From contig NZ_KE136482.1 in assembly GCF_000407185.1 (NCBI RefSeq), forward strand, positions 310,001 to 374,000: DNA of 64,000 nucleotides, given 5' to 3'. This stretch comes from Enterococcus malodoratus ATCC 43197. GTDB taxonomy: Bacteria > Bacillota > Bacilli > Lactobacillales > Enterococcaceae. Positions within the stretch are counted from its first letter, which is position 1, and each line of letters starts with the position of its first letter. Made by a program: the position numbers and the translations under genes. Below are positions 53,355 to 62,119 of the stretch, piece after piece. The notes under the pieces are model-generated. The model worked only from the letters and a program-made list of their open reading frames with translations, searched no databases and had not been told where the DNA came from.

Positions 53355-53393
53355 AAAATCCATCTAGCTGAATCGGCTAGATGGATTTTTTTT
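53355..53393. terminator. bidirectional terminator
   Basis: AAAATCCATCTAGC and GCTAGATGGATTTT form a perfect 14-bp stem with T-tracts on both strands. Confidence 0.92.
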
Positions 53394-55608
53394 ATTTCGC
53401 TTTTCGACGGTTAAAAATCAATAAGATACTTGATAGAATCAGCATGCCGATTCCTGCGATAAGATAACTTGGCGTGATTGTTTCACCAGTTTTTGGCAGC
53501 TTGCGAGTTGTTGTGTGTGTACCAGCTGCAGCAGGGTTGCCGGGTTTCTTAGTTGAATTGCCGTCTACGATATTTCCAGCAGCATTTGTTGAATCTGTCG
53601 TTGTGGATTCAGCGGTTGCGCTAGTATCAGTAGTTGACGTTGAATCACTGCTAGTAGTTGTATCGGTCGTTGGTGCCGTTTCAGCTTTGTAGACGTAAGT
53701 TATTGTTTGCGCTTGATCACTAAATTTGCCTTTAGCATTTTTAGGAAGCTGATCTTTGTCTAAGATATACCCCTTGATAGTTGGCTGGTACTTTTCATCA
53801 GAAAAATCAAAGGATTCACCAAGTTTACCCGTTTCAACTTGTTTCTTATGGATTTCTTTGCCAGTTGAATCGACGTATTTGATTGTGACAGGTTTTACTT
53901 CGGCCTTATCAATGACTGTTACTGTTGCCGTCGCGGTAGCTTGATCGCCCGACCAGCTTCTGTTAGGAACGCGGCTGTAGGAATAGGTAACTTCATATTT
54001 TCCGACCTTTTTATTATTGACATCATCAACGGCTTTAACGTCGTCAATCGTAATGGGATTCCCATTGGGATCAGTGCCGCCATCGAAATTATCTTTCGCC
54101 GACCATTCATCACCGACAGTGATCGTTGAATCGTGCGCCTTCAGAATAACAGCGTTTCGTTTGTAAACATAGGTAACCGTTTGCGGATCGGCGGTCAACG
54201 TACCGATCATATTTGACGGCAATTGATCTTTATCTAAGGAGTATCCAGGAATTTCTAACTGATATTCTTCAGTTGTTGCATCGTAATCCTTATCCACATT
54301 GCCAGTGATTTTTTGTTCTGGATGGATTGGATCGCCTGCTTCATCGACATATTTGACGGTCACACCTGGCGACTCGATCGTGTGCTGAACGTCAAACTGA
54401 TGCAAATAGGTGCCGGACGAAATGGCGTAAAAAGTGAACCTTTCCGGCGTTTGGTAAGTTCCAGCGGGGTTATTCAACCGTGCATTGTACTTAAAGGTTT
54501 TCAGCTGATTAAATTCTTCCTGTGTTACACCTGAAACTGTAATTCCTTCATCCGTGATAGCTAAGCGACTGCTCGGCAGCTGTTCGCCGTTGAAATCAAA
54601 ATACGTTTGACTGTCACTATTGGAAGTACTGAAGGGTGGAATGTAGCCATCAAAATTAACCATTCGATTCGGCATGATTGAAAAGGGAACAAAGATTGTT
54701 TGCTGCTCTTCATTATAGTTCAAATTTTTGGCATTGATTGCGGTAGCTGGATCATTCCTGCCAGTGTTTTGTCCAAAGGCTGCTAATTGAGTAAGAGCGG
54801 GCATGTGATTGATTGGTTTGAAATCAGTGATTCCGCAAAATTGTACGCGCAGTTCATTGAGCTTGGTCAGTGCAGTGACCGGTTCAATTGTGGTAATCTT
54901 CATATTCGATTCGAAAGTTAAGGATTCCAAATCAGTCATTTTAATGATTTTATCGTAAACACTATCCGTGACACTAGTGCCAGATAGATTTAGACGAGTG
55001 AGTCCAGCACCGAAATTTGGAACGTTTTGATCCGTGACATTCGATCCCATCAGATAGACTTGCTTCAATTTCGGCAGAGCAGTCAATAACGAGAAATCAG
55101 TGATTTGATTATTGGAATTCATATAAAAAAATTCAAGATTTGTAGCTAATTCTAACCCTTTTAAACTAGCGATTGCATTATCAGCATTTTGAATATATAA
55201 ACTAGTGACTTTTGGCATATCCTCTTGAGTCAAGGTTTCTTTTGTCTTGCCGATGGCCTTTGCGACGATCTGCTGCAAGACTGGATCTGGCATCCAATCT
55301 GCTATAGTTGAAGCTCGTGTTTCTGGCATGTTCGTCGTTGAACTTGTTGTTGCTTGCGAACTAGTAACCGAGCTTTCAGTCGTCGAAGGCGTACTAGTTG
55401 AAAGTGTGGTATCCGAATTTATGACAGAACTTGCTGTTGAAGGCACAGTGCTGTCTGTTGAATAAGCGGGAGACGACGTATCAGAAGCGGTCGACTGGGT
55501 GGGTTCAGCAGTATCAGTCGTTGCTTCCGCCGCACTTTTTAATGGCAGGCCTGAAAAAGTACCTAATACCATAGAGTGGGCAAGTAATATATATAAACTT
55601 TTCTTCAC
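53392..55608 (-). CDS. LPXTG surface protein with leucine-rich repeats and MucBP domains
   Basis: 738 aa sortase substrate. Signal peptide 1-27, then a Ser/Thr-rich stretch to about 98, leucine-rich repeats (about 125-285, e.g. LKGLELATNLEFFYMNSN, LTRLNLSGTSVTD), a beta-rich domain, MucBP 1 (PGVTVKYVDEAGD, ending VTYVYKR), an Ig-like domain with ITVGDEWSAKDNF, MucBP 2 (VTIKYVDSTGKEIH), a Thr/Ser linker and LPKTGE near 705 with a hydrophobic anchor and RRKAK tail. The layout is internalin-like and suggests adhesion to mucin or host surfaces. GTG start with AAGGAG. Confidence 0.93.
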   Translation of the reverse strand: MKKSLYILLAHSMVLGTFSGLPLKSAAEATTDTAEPTQSTASDTSSPAYSTDSTVPSTASSVINSDTTLSTSTPSTTESSVTSSQATTSSTTNMPETRASTIADWMPDPVLQQIVAKAIGKTKETLTQEDMPKVTSLYIQNADNAIASLKGLELATNLEFFYMNSNNQITDFSLLTALPKLKQVYLMGSNVTDQNVPNFGAGLTRLNLSGTSVTDSVYDKIIKMTDLESLTFESNMKITTIEPVTALTKLNELRVQFCGITDFKPINHMPALTQLAAFGQNTGRNDPATAINAKNLNYNEEQQTIFVPFSIMPNRMVNFDGYIPPFSTSNSDSQTYFDFNGEQLPSSRLAITDEGITVSGVTQEEFNQLKTFKYNARLNNPAGTYQTPERFTFYAISSGTYLHQFDVQHTIESPGVTVKYVDEAGDPIHPEQKITGNVDKDYDATTEEYQLEIPGYSLDKDQLPSNMIGTLTADPQTVTYVYKRNAVILKAHDSTITVGDEWSAKDNFDGGTDPNGNPITIDDVKAVDDVNNKKVGKYEVTYSYSRVPNRSWSGDQATATATVTVIDKAEVKPVTIKYVDSTGKEIHKKQVETGKLGESFDFSDEKYQPTIKGYILDKDQLPKNAKGKFSDQAQTITYVYKAETAPTTDTTTSSDSTSTTDTSATAESTTTDSTNAAGNIVDGNSTKKPGNPAAAGTHTTTRKLPKTGETITPSYLIAGIGMLILSSILLIFNRRKAK

Positions 55609-55735
55609 AAATATAACTCCTTTATAAATATAATATAGCTAGTAAATAATAAAACTGTTTTTAGTTTTAAACTGTTCAAGTTTTATTTTTTTAATTTATT
55701 ATTTTGAACATTTTTGTTCATCTTTTAATAAAAAA

Positions 55736-55761
55736 CCTCTAAACTTTTAAAAGTTTAGAGG
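55736..55761. terminator. terminator of the methyltransferase gene
   Basis: CCTCTAAACTTTTAAAAGTTTAGAGG is one perfect 26-nt palindrome (described from 55736 to 55761), followed on the minus strand by Ts. Confidence 0.85.
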
Positions 55762-55769
55762 GAAGAATT

Positions 55770-56354
55770 TTATTTATAACAGGTTGCCAGGAAAAGATCA
55801 GCCGCTTGGTTCATGAAGATTTTTTCACCATGATAAAAGTCATGGATGTTTACTTTAGAAAAACCGATAGTTTTTAATAGGCTGGTCAATTCCGCCGGAT
55901 CAAAACCGCTGTGAACTTTCGGGTGGCTCACACTGGAATTTTTCATGAAGTCCACGATCAGTAATTTACCGCCGTTGGGTAGAAGCTCAAATAATTCAGT
56001 TAAAATTTTTTTCGTATCGGGAATATGCAGCAGTACTAAAGACATCATGATTGTATCAACAGATATTTTGGGTGCTCCGTCTGTAAAGTCGGCATGCAGC
56101 ACGCGCGCATTGGTCAATCGCTGTTGTTGAATTTTATGTTCGGCAACAGCCAGCATATTTTCAGCGGCGTCGACGAGGATCAATTCTTCTGCTCGGTGAG
56201 CTAAGGGTAAACTGACCAGTCCCGTTCCGCTGCCATAATCCATGATTTTTCCGTGAAATTCAGGTTCAATTTCTTTCGTAATAATTTGTGCTAAACTCTT
56301 TCGTTCGGCAGTATCGTATCTTTCTGCCATTTTTTCAAAGACATTTTTGGTCAT
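55770..56354 (-). CDS. class I SAM-dependent methyltransferase
   Basis: 194 aa. Motif I is IMDYGSGTGLVSLPLA, followed by ILVDAAENML, VLHADFTDG and LLIVDFMK. The fold is a standard small-molecule methyltransferase (Methyltransf_11/25). Substrate unknown. Monocistronic, with AAGGAGCG before the ATG. Confidence 0.9.
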   Translation of the reverse strand: MTKNVFEKMAERYDTAERKSLAQIITKEIEPEFHGKIMDYGSGTGLVSLPLAHRAEELILVDAAENMLAVAEHKIQQQRLTNARVLHADFTDGAPKISVDTIMMSLVLLHIPDTKKILTELFELLPNGGKLLIVDFMKNSSVSHPKVHSGFDPAELTSLLKTIGFSKVNIHDFYHGEKIFMNQAADLFLATCYK

Positions 56355-56571
56355 TTCGAGTCGCTCCTTACATGATATCTATCTGGTTGTTATTGTATGA
56401 TAACCACTCTGGAAAGTGAATTAGAAGCTTCTATTAAGGAAACGTTTAGTCTAGTAAATTTTTCATAAACTGTTTTATAAGCAAAATTAAAGAAATTAGG
56501 ATTATTTACGAAAGGTTTTGATATTTAATGGCAAAATAAGTAGTATTCGTTGTGAAAGTAAATATAAGAAA
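56355..56571. other. intergenic stretch before the M-box
   Basis: AT-rich. It must hold the methyltransferase promoter (minus strand) and the M-box promoter; TATAAG near 56563 may be the -10 of the latter. I see no gene or repeat here. Confidence 0.5.
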
Positions 56572-56735
56572 ACTTGTTAGGTGAGGCTCCTAAACAAACA
56601 TAGGCTATTGCGCAGAAACGTCGAAAGACGCCAATGTGTAAAATAGGAATTGTCGGATTAAGGCTTTTCATAAAATAGCTAAGAGTAATTTCTTTACGTT
56701 GTTTAGTGCTAAAACTCAGACGATGAGATTGTGTG
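56572..56735 (+). ncRNA. M-box magnesium riboswitch (ykoK leader)
   Basis: The conserved blocks are present in order: GTTAGGTGAGGCTCCTAAA (56576-56594), AAACGTCGAAAGACGCCAATG (ending about 56636), GGATTAAGG, and GTGCTAAAACTC (56706-56717) followed by ACGATGAG. These match the B. subtilis mgtE leader as I remember it. High Mg2+ should fold the aptamer and favour the terminator just downstream. The next genes are ftsW/rodA-like and not a magnesium transporter. Confidence 0.92.
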
Positions 56736-56786
56736 AGACGCCAAACTTGTTAGTTCTTTTTGCTAACGTTTGGTGTCTTTTTTTTG
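56736..56786 (+). terminator. riboswitch-controlled terminator
   Basis: AGACGCCAAAC(TT)GTTAG pairs with CTAACGTTTGGTGTCT, then eight Ts, directly after the M-box and about 55 nt before the first gene. ACTTGTTAG in the left arm repeats the sequence at the start of the M-box. Confidence 0.9.
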
Positions 56787-56847
56787 AGGTTATTTACAGT
56801 GGACTCTCTCGTCTCGAACAGTTGCTTGATGAAGGGGAGAGATGAAC

Positions 56848-57990
56848 ATGATGAAAAGAAAACAGATCGATTGGCTATTGTTGTTGCCCTATTTAGGGAC
56901 TAGCTTAATCGGTCTTTTAATTGTCTTCAGTGCGAGTTCATACCGCTTAATGGCAGCTGGAGAAAATCCATTGTCGTTATTCAGCAAGCAGGCCATTTTT
57001 ATGGTGCTCAGCTGGCTGGTCATCGCAGTGATCTATCGCGTCAAAAGCGATGTTTTGCTGAAGGGAAGACCCGTCAAGATTTTATTGGGCATTGGGTTAT
57101 TCAGTCTGTTGCTGGTAAAAATAAGTGGTGTGAGTATCAATGGCGCTCAAAGATGGGTATCGTTATTCGGCATCCAGTTTCAACCTTCGGAAGTAACGAA
57201 TGTCGCGTTGATTTTCTACTTGGCTTATTTTTTTCGGAAGAAGCGATCTCGGCACGAGCTGATCACGCCAAGTGTGCTGGTTTTTCTAAGCGGCCTGCTG
57301 ATCTTATTGCAGCCGAAGGTTACGGGGGCGATCATTCTCTGGATCGTTGCGCTAGTGATTATTACAACGGCTCAGCTTCCGTATCAGCTGACCGTGATCC
57401 TCTTTTTGGCTATTTTTCTAGGAATTGCACTGGTAGGAGGGATCATTCTTTTTTTGGGAAGTCATTCTCTTTTGCCTGAACTGTTTGCTCATACCTATGA
57501 TCGGATTCGCTTGGTTAGAGATCCTTTTTTAGATCCTTATGGCAAAGGATTTCAAATGAGCAATTCCTATTACGCCCTCTATAACGGCGGATTTTTTGGT
57601 CGCGGATTGGGCAACAGCATCACTAAAAAGGGCTATCTGCCTGTTGCAGAAACGGATTTTGTGTATTCGATTTTGATCGAGGAGCTCGGTGTGATTGTCG
57701 GACTTATTGTGCTGGCGCTGCTCTTTGTGATCGCACTTCGTCTATTTGTTCTGGCTGCCAAAGAACCAAGCCAGCAGGTGAGTTTGGTTTATTTCGGGGT
57801 CGGAACCTTATTGCTGATTCAGACGAGTATCAACATTGCGAGTATTCTAGGGCTGATTCCTATGACGGGGGTCCCATTGCCGTTTATCAGTTATGGGGGC
57901 ACGAGCTACCTGCTGCTCTCAGTGGCCTTAGGCGTCTGCCTAAAATTTTCTTCGGAGGTTCGACCACATGTTGAAACGCTTAAACAATGA
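56848..57990 (+). CDS. FtsW/RodA-type SEDS protein, first paralogue
   Basis: 380 aa with about ten membrane segments. SEDS features are QRWVSLFGIQFQPSE, RDPFLDPYGKGFQMSNSYYAL, ETDFVYSILIEELG and PLPFISYGGTSYL. The usual QPDxGT tract reads QPKVTGA, with Asp changed to Lys. SEDS proteins polymerise lipid II glycan strands with a class B PBP; none is nearby. ATG 56848 is better spaced from GGGGAG than ATG 56842. Overlaps the next gene by 23 nt. Confidence 0.9.
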   Translation: MMKRKQIDWLLLLPYLGTSLIGLLIVFSASSYRLMAAGENPLSLFSKQAIFMVLSWLVIAVIYRVKSDVLLKGRPVKILLGIGLFSLLLVKISGVSINGAQRWVSLFGIQFQPSEVTNVALIFYLAYFFRKKRSRHELITPSVLVFLSGLLILLQPKVTGAIILWIVALVIITTAQLPYQLTVILFLAIFLGIALVGGIILFLGSHSLLPELFAHTYDRIRLVRDPFLDPYGKGFQMSNSYYALYNGGFFGRGLGNSITKKGYLPVAETDFVYSILIEELGVIVGLIVLALLFVIALRLFVLAAKEPSQQVSLVYFGVGTLLLIQTSINIASILGLIPMTGVPLPFISYGGTSYLLLSVALGVCLKFSSEVRPHVETLKQ

Positions 57991-59119
57991 TTTTAATTAT
58001 GCTTTGTTTTTACCGATCCTGCTCTTTTATCTGATCAGTATCGGCGTGCAATCAATGGCGGCTGAGCTGGATGGGGTCGATGTAAAAAATGTCGTGACGA
58101 AACAAATCATTTTTTGTGTCCTCTCATTGGTCGCGATGATGATAGTCAGTAAAATAAAAACAGCGACTCTATTGAAGTATGCGCCTTTATTTTATGTGCT
58201 TTCACTAGGCGTAATGGCACTTTTGTATTGGTTTTATGATCCTGCCATGTATTCTGTGACCAGTACGAAACGCTGGTTGCGCATCGGCAGCTTTTCTTTT
58301 CAACCTTCGGAGCTAATGAAGCTGAGTTTTACACTTTTTATGGTGCGGTTGACAGTAGTCAATGAAATGCGCTGTCGGCAGCGAAGTTTGAAAAGCGATC
58401 TCTACTTTCTTGGAAAAATCGCGCTTTATAGTTTGCCGACCTTTTTATTGATGTTCATGCAGCGGGATTTTGGAACTAGTCTGGTTTTTATCGCGATTTT
58501 AGGTGCCTTGTTTGTTATTTCGGGTGTTCATTGGAAGATCCTTGCTGTGATCACCGGAAGCGGGGCGGCAATTGGAAGCCTGCTGCTGGTTTTAGTATTT
58601 AGCAAGTGGGGCAATCAGCTGCTTTATGGGATGCATTTCAAAACCTATCAATTGGATCGTGTTCGAGCTTGGGTCGATCCTTTTCAATACCAAGATTCGA
58701 TTGCTTACCAGCAGGTTCAAAGTTTGTACGCTATTGGATCAGGCGGGCTGACTGGTCGGGGCGCAGATCAGGCCGCGGTTTATGTACCTGTGCGAGAATC
58801 CGACATGATTTTTACGGTGATTGGCGAAAGCTTTGGTTTTATCGGCGGAACGATTGTGATCTTTCTTTATTTCTATCTGTTTTACCAGATTCTTTCGGCC
58901 GCGATAAAAACGAATAATAAGGCAAATCTTTACGTGGCGGTGGCCTTCGTTTTTGGCTTGTTGTTTCAAATTTTCGAAAATATCGGAGCCGCGATTGGCG
59001 TTTTGCCCTTAACTGGGATTCCTTTGCCGATTTTGAGTCAAGGGGGAACCTCTCTGATTGTTTTAGGCATTGGTTTGGGAGTCATGATGGGGTTCAAAGA
59101 AAAAACAAGTTCATTTTGA
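57968..59119 (+). CDS. FtsW/RodA-type SEDS protein, second paralogue
   Basis: 383 aa. KRWLRIGSFSFQPSELMK, MQRDFGTSLVF (retaining the Asp), DRVRAWVDPFQY, RESDMIFTVIGESFG and PLPILSQGGTSL are the SEDS hallmarks. GGAGG lies inside the preceding gene, so translation is coupled. It is closer to RodA in tone, but function cannot be told by eye. With its neighbour it forms a tandem pair behind a magnesium riboswitch. Confidence 0.9.
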   Translation: MLKRLNNDFNYALFLPILLFYLISIGVQSMAAELDGVDVKNVVTKQIIFCVLSLVAMMIVSKIKTATLLKYAPLFYVLSLGVMALLYWFYDPAMYSVTSTKRWLRIGSFSFQPSELMKLSFTLFMVRLTVVNEMRCRQRSLKSDLYFLGKIALYSLPTFLLMFMQRDFGTSLVFIAILGALFVISGVHWKILAVITGSGAAIGSLLLVLVFSKWGNQLLYGMHFKTYQLDRVRAWVDPFQYQDSIAYQQVQSLYAIGSGGLTGRGADQAAVYVPVRESDMIFTVIGESFGFIGGTIVIFLYFYLFYQILSAAIKTNNKANLYVAVAFVFGLLFQIFENIGAAIGVLPLTGIPLPILSQGGTSLIVLGIGLGVMMGFKEKTSSF

Positions 59120-59148
59120 AAAATAGTGTGGAAGAAACGAGGATAATT

Positions 59149-60723
59149 ATGCGAAAAAAACTATTTATTGCCAGCGGCGGGGCGCTTTTTGGACTGCTGA
59201 TACTGACAATTGCTGTAACGATGGATGCCCATTGGCTGAAAGGCCTTGATGGCATTTTCATCCAAAATCGATTGCCGAACATTTTTTATTTAACCGCTTT
59301 TGCAGGGGCCACAGCAAAATTGGCTACGATCGGTCCAATGATCATTATTTTTAGTATTTTGGCAATCTTTTTATTGCGGGTCCATCAGCGGACTTGGGTG
59401 ATTTGGCTATTTGGCAATTTATTGTGTGTGAGCGGAGCGGGATTTGTGCTAAAACAATTGATCCAGCGAGCACGTCCCGACCAGCTTCAATATATTGCGC
59501 GTTCCTCGTATAGTTTTCCTAGTGAACATTCTGTGCTGATCGCGACGTTTATCTGTTCGGTGATCTTGCTTTATTCCTTTAGTGAGAAAAAAATGCCGGC
59601 GCTAGTAAAAATTTTATTAGTCCTGTCATTGATCATCATTACCGGCGGCAGAATTTATTTAGGTGTGCATTACAGCAGTGACGTTTTAGCGGGATTATTC
59701 CTTGGTTTCGGTCTGACCTTTGGCAGTGCTGGCCTATTTTATCCCTACTTGAAACCGAATACCATTGGTTTAAGAAGGAGACGAAGAGCGTCAATTTTTT
59801 CTTGGCAAAAAATGTTATTAAGCGGTTTGGCATTTTTAGTGGTGCTGGTTTCAGGTATAAGTGTTTTTGCACTAAAGTTTTATCACAGTTCGCAAAAAAT
59901 GGCGGATTCCATGTATGCACCGGTTGAACGAAAAAATAAACTAAAATCTCCGGAAGCTTCAGAACCTATGAGTATTTTAATTTTAGGGATCGCCAATGAC
60001 GCAAAACGAAAAACAGATTTTCGGGCAAATACGATTATGGTGGCGACCTTGAATAATCAAACAAAGAAAACCACTTTGGTGAGTATTCCTCGGGATTCCT
60101 TCGTGGAGATTGTTGGCGCGGATTATCAGGATAAAATCAACCACGCTCATTCAATCGGCGGACCTGAGATGATTATGGACACTGTTGAAAAATTCTTGGA
60201 CATACCGATCCATCACTATGTATCCGTAAATATGGATGGATTACAGACATTGGTTGACGCGGTTGGTGGCGTAACGGTCGATAATGATTTTGCATTTTCG
60301 GCGGAGGGAATCGATTATCCTAAGGGCAAACAGCATTTGAATGGCTGGGAGGCGTTGCAGTATTCTCGTATGCGATACGAAGACCCAACCGGAGATTATG
60401 GTCGCCAAGGCAGACAGCGGGAGGTCATGGAACTGCTGATTGCTAAAATGCTGTCGACTAAAAGTTTGTTTAGCTACCAAAAGATTTTGGACGGAATCGG
60501 CGAGAACGGCAAGACTGATTTGACCTTTGATCAAATGCAAAAAATCATGACAGGTTATCATTCTTGTCTCACAAAAATCGATAGTCAGCAGGTTCAAGGC
60601 GAAGGGTTCACTGGTGATGGAATAACCGGACAAGACGGGATATCTTATCAACGAATTCCACAGGAAGAGGTGGATCGTGTAGAGACGATCCTGCATAAAC
60701 AATTGAATGTAGCAAAAAATTAG
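59149..60723 (+). CDS. PAP2 phosphatase fused to a LytR-CpsA-Psr domain
   Basis: 524 aa. Residues about 1-210 are a membrane PAP2 domain with KQLIQRARP (102-110), PSEHS (124-128) and GGRIYLGVHYSSD (166-178), as in undecaprenyl-diphosphate phosphatases. A further membrane segment (about 226-245) leads to an extracellular LCP domain (about 275-420) with VSIPRDSFVEI, KINHAHSIGG and QYSRMRYEDPTGDYGRQGRQ, the ligase that attaches teichoic acids or polysaccharides to peptidoglycan. ATG 59149 has GAGGATAA. Third gene of the M-box operon. Confidence 0.9.
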   Translation: MRKKLFIASGGALFGLLILTIAVTMDAHWLKGLDGIFIQNRLPNIFYLTAFAGATAKLATIGPMIIIFSILAIFLLRVHQRTWVIWLFGNLLCVSGAGFVLKQLIQRARPDQLQYIARSSYSFPSEHSVLIATFICSVILLYSFSEKKMPALVKILLVLSLIIITGGRIYLGVHYSSDVLAGLFLGFGLTFGSAGLFYPYLKPNTIGLRRRRRASIFSWQKMLLSGLAFLVVLVSGISVFALKFYHSSQKMADSMYAPVERKNKLKSPEASEPMSILILGIANDAKRKTDFRANTIMVATLNNQTKKTTLVSIPRDSFVEIVGADYQDKINHAHSIGGPEMIMDTVEKFLDIPIHHYVSVNMDGLQTLVDAVGGVTVDNDFAFSAEGIDYPKGKQHLNGWEALQYSRMRYEDPTGDYGRQGRQREVMELLIAKMLSTKSLFSYQKILDGIGENGKTDLTFDQMQKIMTGYHSCLTKIDSQQVQGEGFTGDGITGQDGISYQRIPQEEVDRVETILHKQLNVAKN

Positions 60724-60809
60724 CAGGTAATTGATGAGAACTGTTTATCAAAGTCGTCAATGTTTGATTAAATCATTCAGTGGAATAATTAATCCAACCG
60801 CTAAATAAT

Positions 60810-60837
60810 CTGACTATTTACAAAGTTGCGCTATAAT
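60810..60837 (+). promoter_or_regulatory. promoter of the TauE/SafE pair
   Basis: CTGACT, 16 nt, TATAAT (60832-60837), 24 nt before the gene. Confidence 0.6.
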
Positions 60838-60860
60838 GGCAACAGAAAGGGCGGGAAGTT

Positions 60861-61709
60861 ATGCTTAGTCAGATAGGGTTATTATTAGTGACCGGTGTAT
60901 TGGCCGGTATTTTAGGATCGATCTTAGGGATCGGCGGAGGAATTATTTTGACGCCTTTTTTGACGTTGATTATGGGCCTGGATATCAAATATGCAATTGC
61001 CGCAAGTATTGTTTGCGTCATTGCGACGAGTTCAGGCGCGACGATCGCTTATTTGAAAGACGACATGCTGAATCTGCGTGTGGCGATGTTTTTGGAAATC
61101 GCGACGACAATCGGAGCGATTGTTGGGGCGCTGCTTTCAGGGGTGGTGCCGACCGGTTTTCTATTTATCTTATTCGGCGGATTTTTACTTTTTTCAGTCA
61201 GCAATATGATCCAAAAATTACGCGGGAAAGCGAATAAGCAAGTTAAAAAGGCAACAGAGGATTCGCTGGCAGATAAGTTGAAACTGAATGGTTCTTACTA
61301 TGATAAAGTTTTAGAGGAGCAGATCGATTATCAAGTCGAAAAAGTGCCGGGTGGTTTTGCGATGATGTTTGGTGCAGGGATCGCTTCGGGGCTGCTGGGA
61401 ATCGGTAGTGGAGTATTCAAAGTGACGGCAATGGATACAATCATGAAAATGCCGTTGAAGCCTTCAAGTGCCACCAGTAATTTAATGATGGGGGTCACCG
61501 CAGCGGCTTCTGCGACGGTCTACTTTTTCAGCGGAGCGATCTTACCGCAAATTGCGGCACCTTTAGCTTTAGGTGTTTTAGTCGGCGCAACGATTGGCTC
61601 TCGGATTATGCAGCGCTTGAAACCAATTGTTATTCGACTGATTTTTATTCCGATTTTATTGTTTATGGGAATTCAAATGGTACTGCGCGGATTCGGGGTG
61701 ATCATCTAA
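60861..61709 (+). CDS. TauE/SafE family sulfite/anion exporter
   Basis: 282 aa with about eight membrane segments. LGIGGGIILTPFL and SGLLGIGSGVFKV are the paired Gly-rich loops of the family, one in each half. Members export sulfite, sulfoacetate and similar organic anions. The exact substrate is unknown. It overlaps the DUF1634 gene by one base (TAATG). Confidence 0.9.
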   Translation: MLSQIGLLLVTGVLAGILGSILGIGGGIILTPFLTLIMGLDIKYAIAASIVCVIATSSGATIAYLKDDMLNLRVAMFLEIATTIGAIVGALLSGVVPTGFLFILFGGFLLFSVSNMIQKLRGKANKQVKKATEDSLADKLKLNGSYYDKVLEEQIDYQVEKVPGGFAMMFGAGIASGLLGIGSGVFKVTAMDTIMKMPLKPSSATSNLMMGVTAAASATVYFFSGAILPQIAAPLALGVLVGATIGSRIMQRLKPIVIRLIFIPILLFMGIQMVLRGFGVII

Positions 61710-62068
61710 TGGAAGACAAAGAAAAAGCAGAGATTCTGAAAATCGAACGGTCGATCGGCTATATTTTGCGGATTGGCGTGATTGTTTCGGCGACGATTAT
61801 TCTGATTGGTATGATTTTATTATTCTTTCAACCAAGCACAGCGCAAGCACCGAATAGTTTGCCGCTGATTTTTCAAGGTTTGATGCAATTGGACGGGCAA
61901 GCCTTCATCATGTTGGGACTTTTTTGCCTGATTCTAACGCCAGTCTTGCGAGTAGTCGTATCCATCTTCGCTTTTGCGAAAGAAAAAGATTATTTATATG
62001 TGGCGATCACGATCATCGTACTGGTTATTCTGATTATCGGTATGAGTCTGGGATTAGTCGAAAAATAA
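61709..62068 (+). CDS. DUF1634 membrane protein
   Basis: 119 aa with three membrane segments and the ERSIGYILRIGVIVSATIILIG start that I associate with DUF1634. It is regularly paired with TauE/SafE genes, probably as an accessory subunit. Translation coupled to the exporter. Confidence 0.88.
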   Translation: MEDKEKAEILKIERSIGYILRIGVIVSATIILIGMILLFFQPSTAQAPNSLPLIFQGLMQLDGQAFIMLGLFCLILTPVLRVVVSIFAFAKEKDYLYVAITIIVLVILIIGMSLGLVEK

Positions 62069-62080
62069 TTTTATAAATAA

Positions 62081-62115
62081 AAAAAACGACCAAACAAATT
62101 GTTGGTCGTTTTTTT
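62081..62115. terminator. bidirectional terminator
   Basis: AAAAAACGACCAA and TTGGTCGTTTTTTT pair, with T-tracts on both strands. Confidence 0.9.
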
Positions 62116-62119
62116 AGTA

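Noticed and set aside
55652-55676. Two AAACTGTT direct repeats upstream of the LPXTG gene as a LytTR/AgrA-type site
   Set aside because: The 17-nt start-to-start spacing does not fit the usual spacing of about 21, and no LytTR regulator is in the window.
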